NCBI GenBank assembly: GCA_017308345.1
Contig: JAFKFE010001140.1
Coordinates: 1-5,152 of the forward strand
Source of the DNA: Alphaproteobacteria bacterium
Lineage (GTDB): Bacteria; Pseudomonadota; Alphaproteobacteria; Rhizobiales; Rhizobiaceae
Direction: 5' to 3'
DNA: 5,152 bases
Shown here: one piece after another, positions 5,119 to 5,152 of the stretch
How positions within the stretch are numbered: position 1 is the first letter of the stretch
How the letters are laid out: the number at the start of each line of letters is the position of its first letter
Notes under the pieces: model-generated
The model's input: only the letters and a program-made list of their open reading frames with translations
Told to the model about the DNA's origin: nothing
Database searches by the model: none
Program-made: the position numbers and the translations under genes

Positions 5119-5152
5119 CATGGGCCCGAGCATCTGGCCGCCTGCCCCGTGG
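5119..5152 (+). other. In-frame coding continuation of the ATPase after the TGA
   Basis: Read in the ATPase frame, the bases after the stop give HGPEHLAACPV and then leave the window. This matches the usual end of DppD/OppD proteins (a 'GxHLAAC' tail following 'RPPLV'), so the gene probably once continued, or still continues, past codon 319. One base change (for example CGA, arginine, to TGA) accounts for the break without any frameshift. The competing reading, a new gene starting at the ATG at 5120, gives MGPSIWPPAPW, which does not resemble an ATPase N-terminus and lacks a ribosome site. Confidence 0.6.

Noticed and set aside
5120..5152. Possible start of the next operon gene at the ATG of TGACATG, as at the permease junction
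   Set aside because: The translation MGPSIWPPAPW does not resemble an ATPase N-terminus and there is no ribosome site, whereas the other frame continues the conserved ATPase tail.

Overview
The window looks like chromosomal or megaplasmid DNA from an alphaproteobacterium, most likely of the Rhizobium/Agrobacterium/Mesorhizobium group. This rests on the moderately high GC content, the strong G/C preference at third codon positions, tight 4-base start/stop overlaps, and the general character of the proteins. It is a judgement by eye, not a computed classification.

Layout. At the left edge, on the minus strand, a small (2Fe-2S)-binding subunit (49-381) is followed with a 4-base overlap by the first 17 codons of a FAD-dependent oxidoreductase that leaves the window. 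Together they resemble two parts of the multi-subunit amine dehydrogenase/oxidase family that includes opine oxidase, the HcnABC-type enzymes and D-hydroxyproline dehydrogenase. A gene-free divergent control region (382-708) holds several GCAA/TTGC dyads and a weak promoter candidate. On the plus strand an operon of the peptide/nickel (Dpp/Opp/Nik) ABC family follows: a Tat-exported substrate-binding protein (709-2271), two permeases (2350-3288 and 3290-4165), and an oligopeptide-type ATPase (4162-5118). The 78-base gap between the binding protein and the first permease can form stem-loops. The remaining junctions are 1 base apart or overlap by 4 bases.

How it works together. The binding protein should capture a ligand in the periplasm, the two permeases form the channel, and the ATPase drives import. 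A second ATPase, usual for this family, would be expected just beyond the right edge. The binding protein resembles nickel-binding NikA more than a generic DppA, but the residue aligned by eye with NikA's metal-contacting histidine is not histidine. With an opine-oxidase-like enzyme divergently encoded, uptake and oxidation of an imino-acid, opine-like or small peptide-like compound is a reasonable hypothesis; the substrate cannot be read from the sequence.

The most checkable oddity is the end of the ATPase gene. An in-frame TGA at 5116-5118 is followed, in the same frame, by codons for the conserved family tail, including the fourth cysteine of the C-terminal cysteine motif. It could be a nonsense mutation, a sequencing error or readthrough. 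I saw no clear new type of system, RNA gene, CRISPR array or mobile element.
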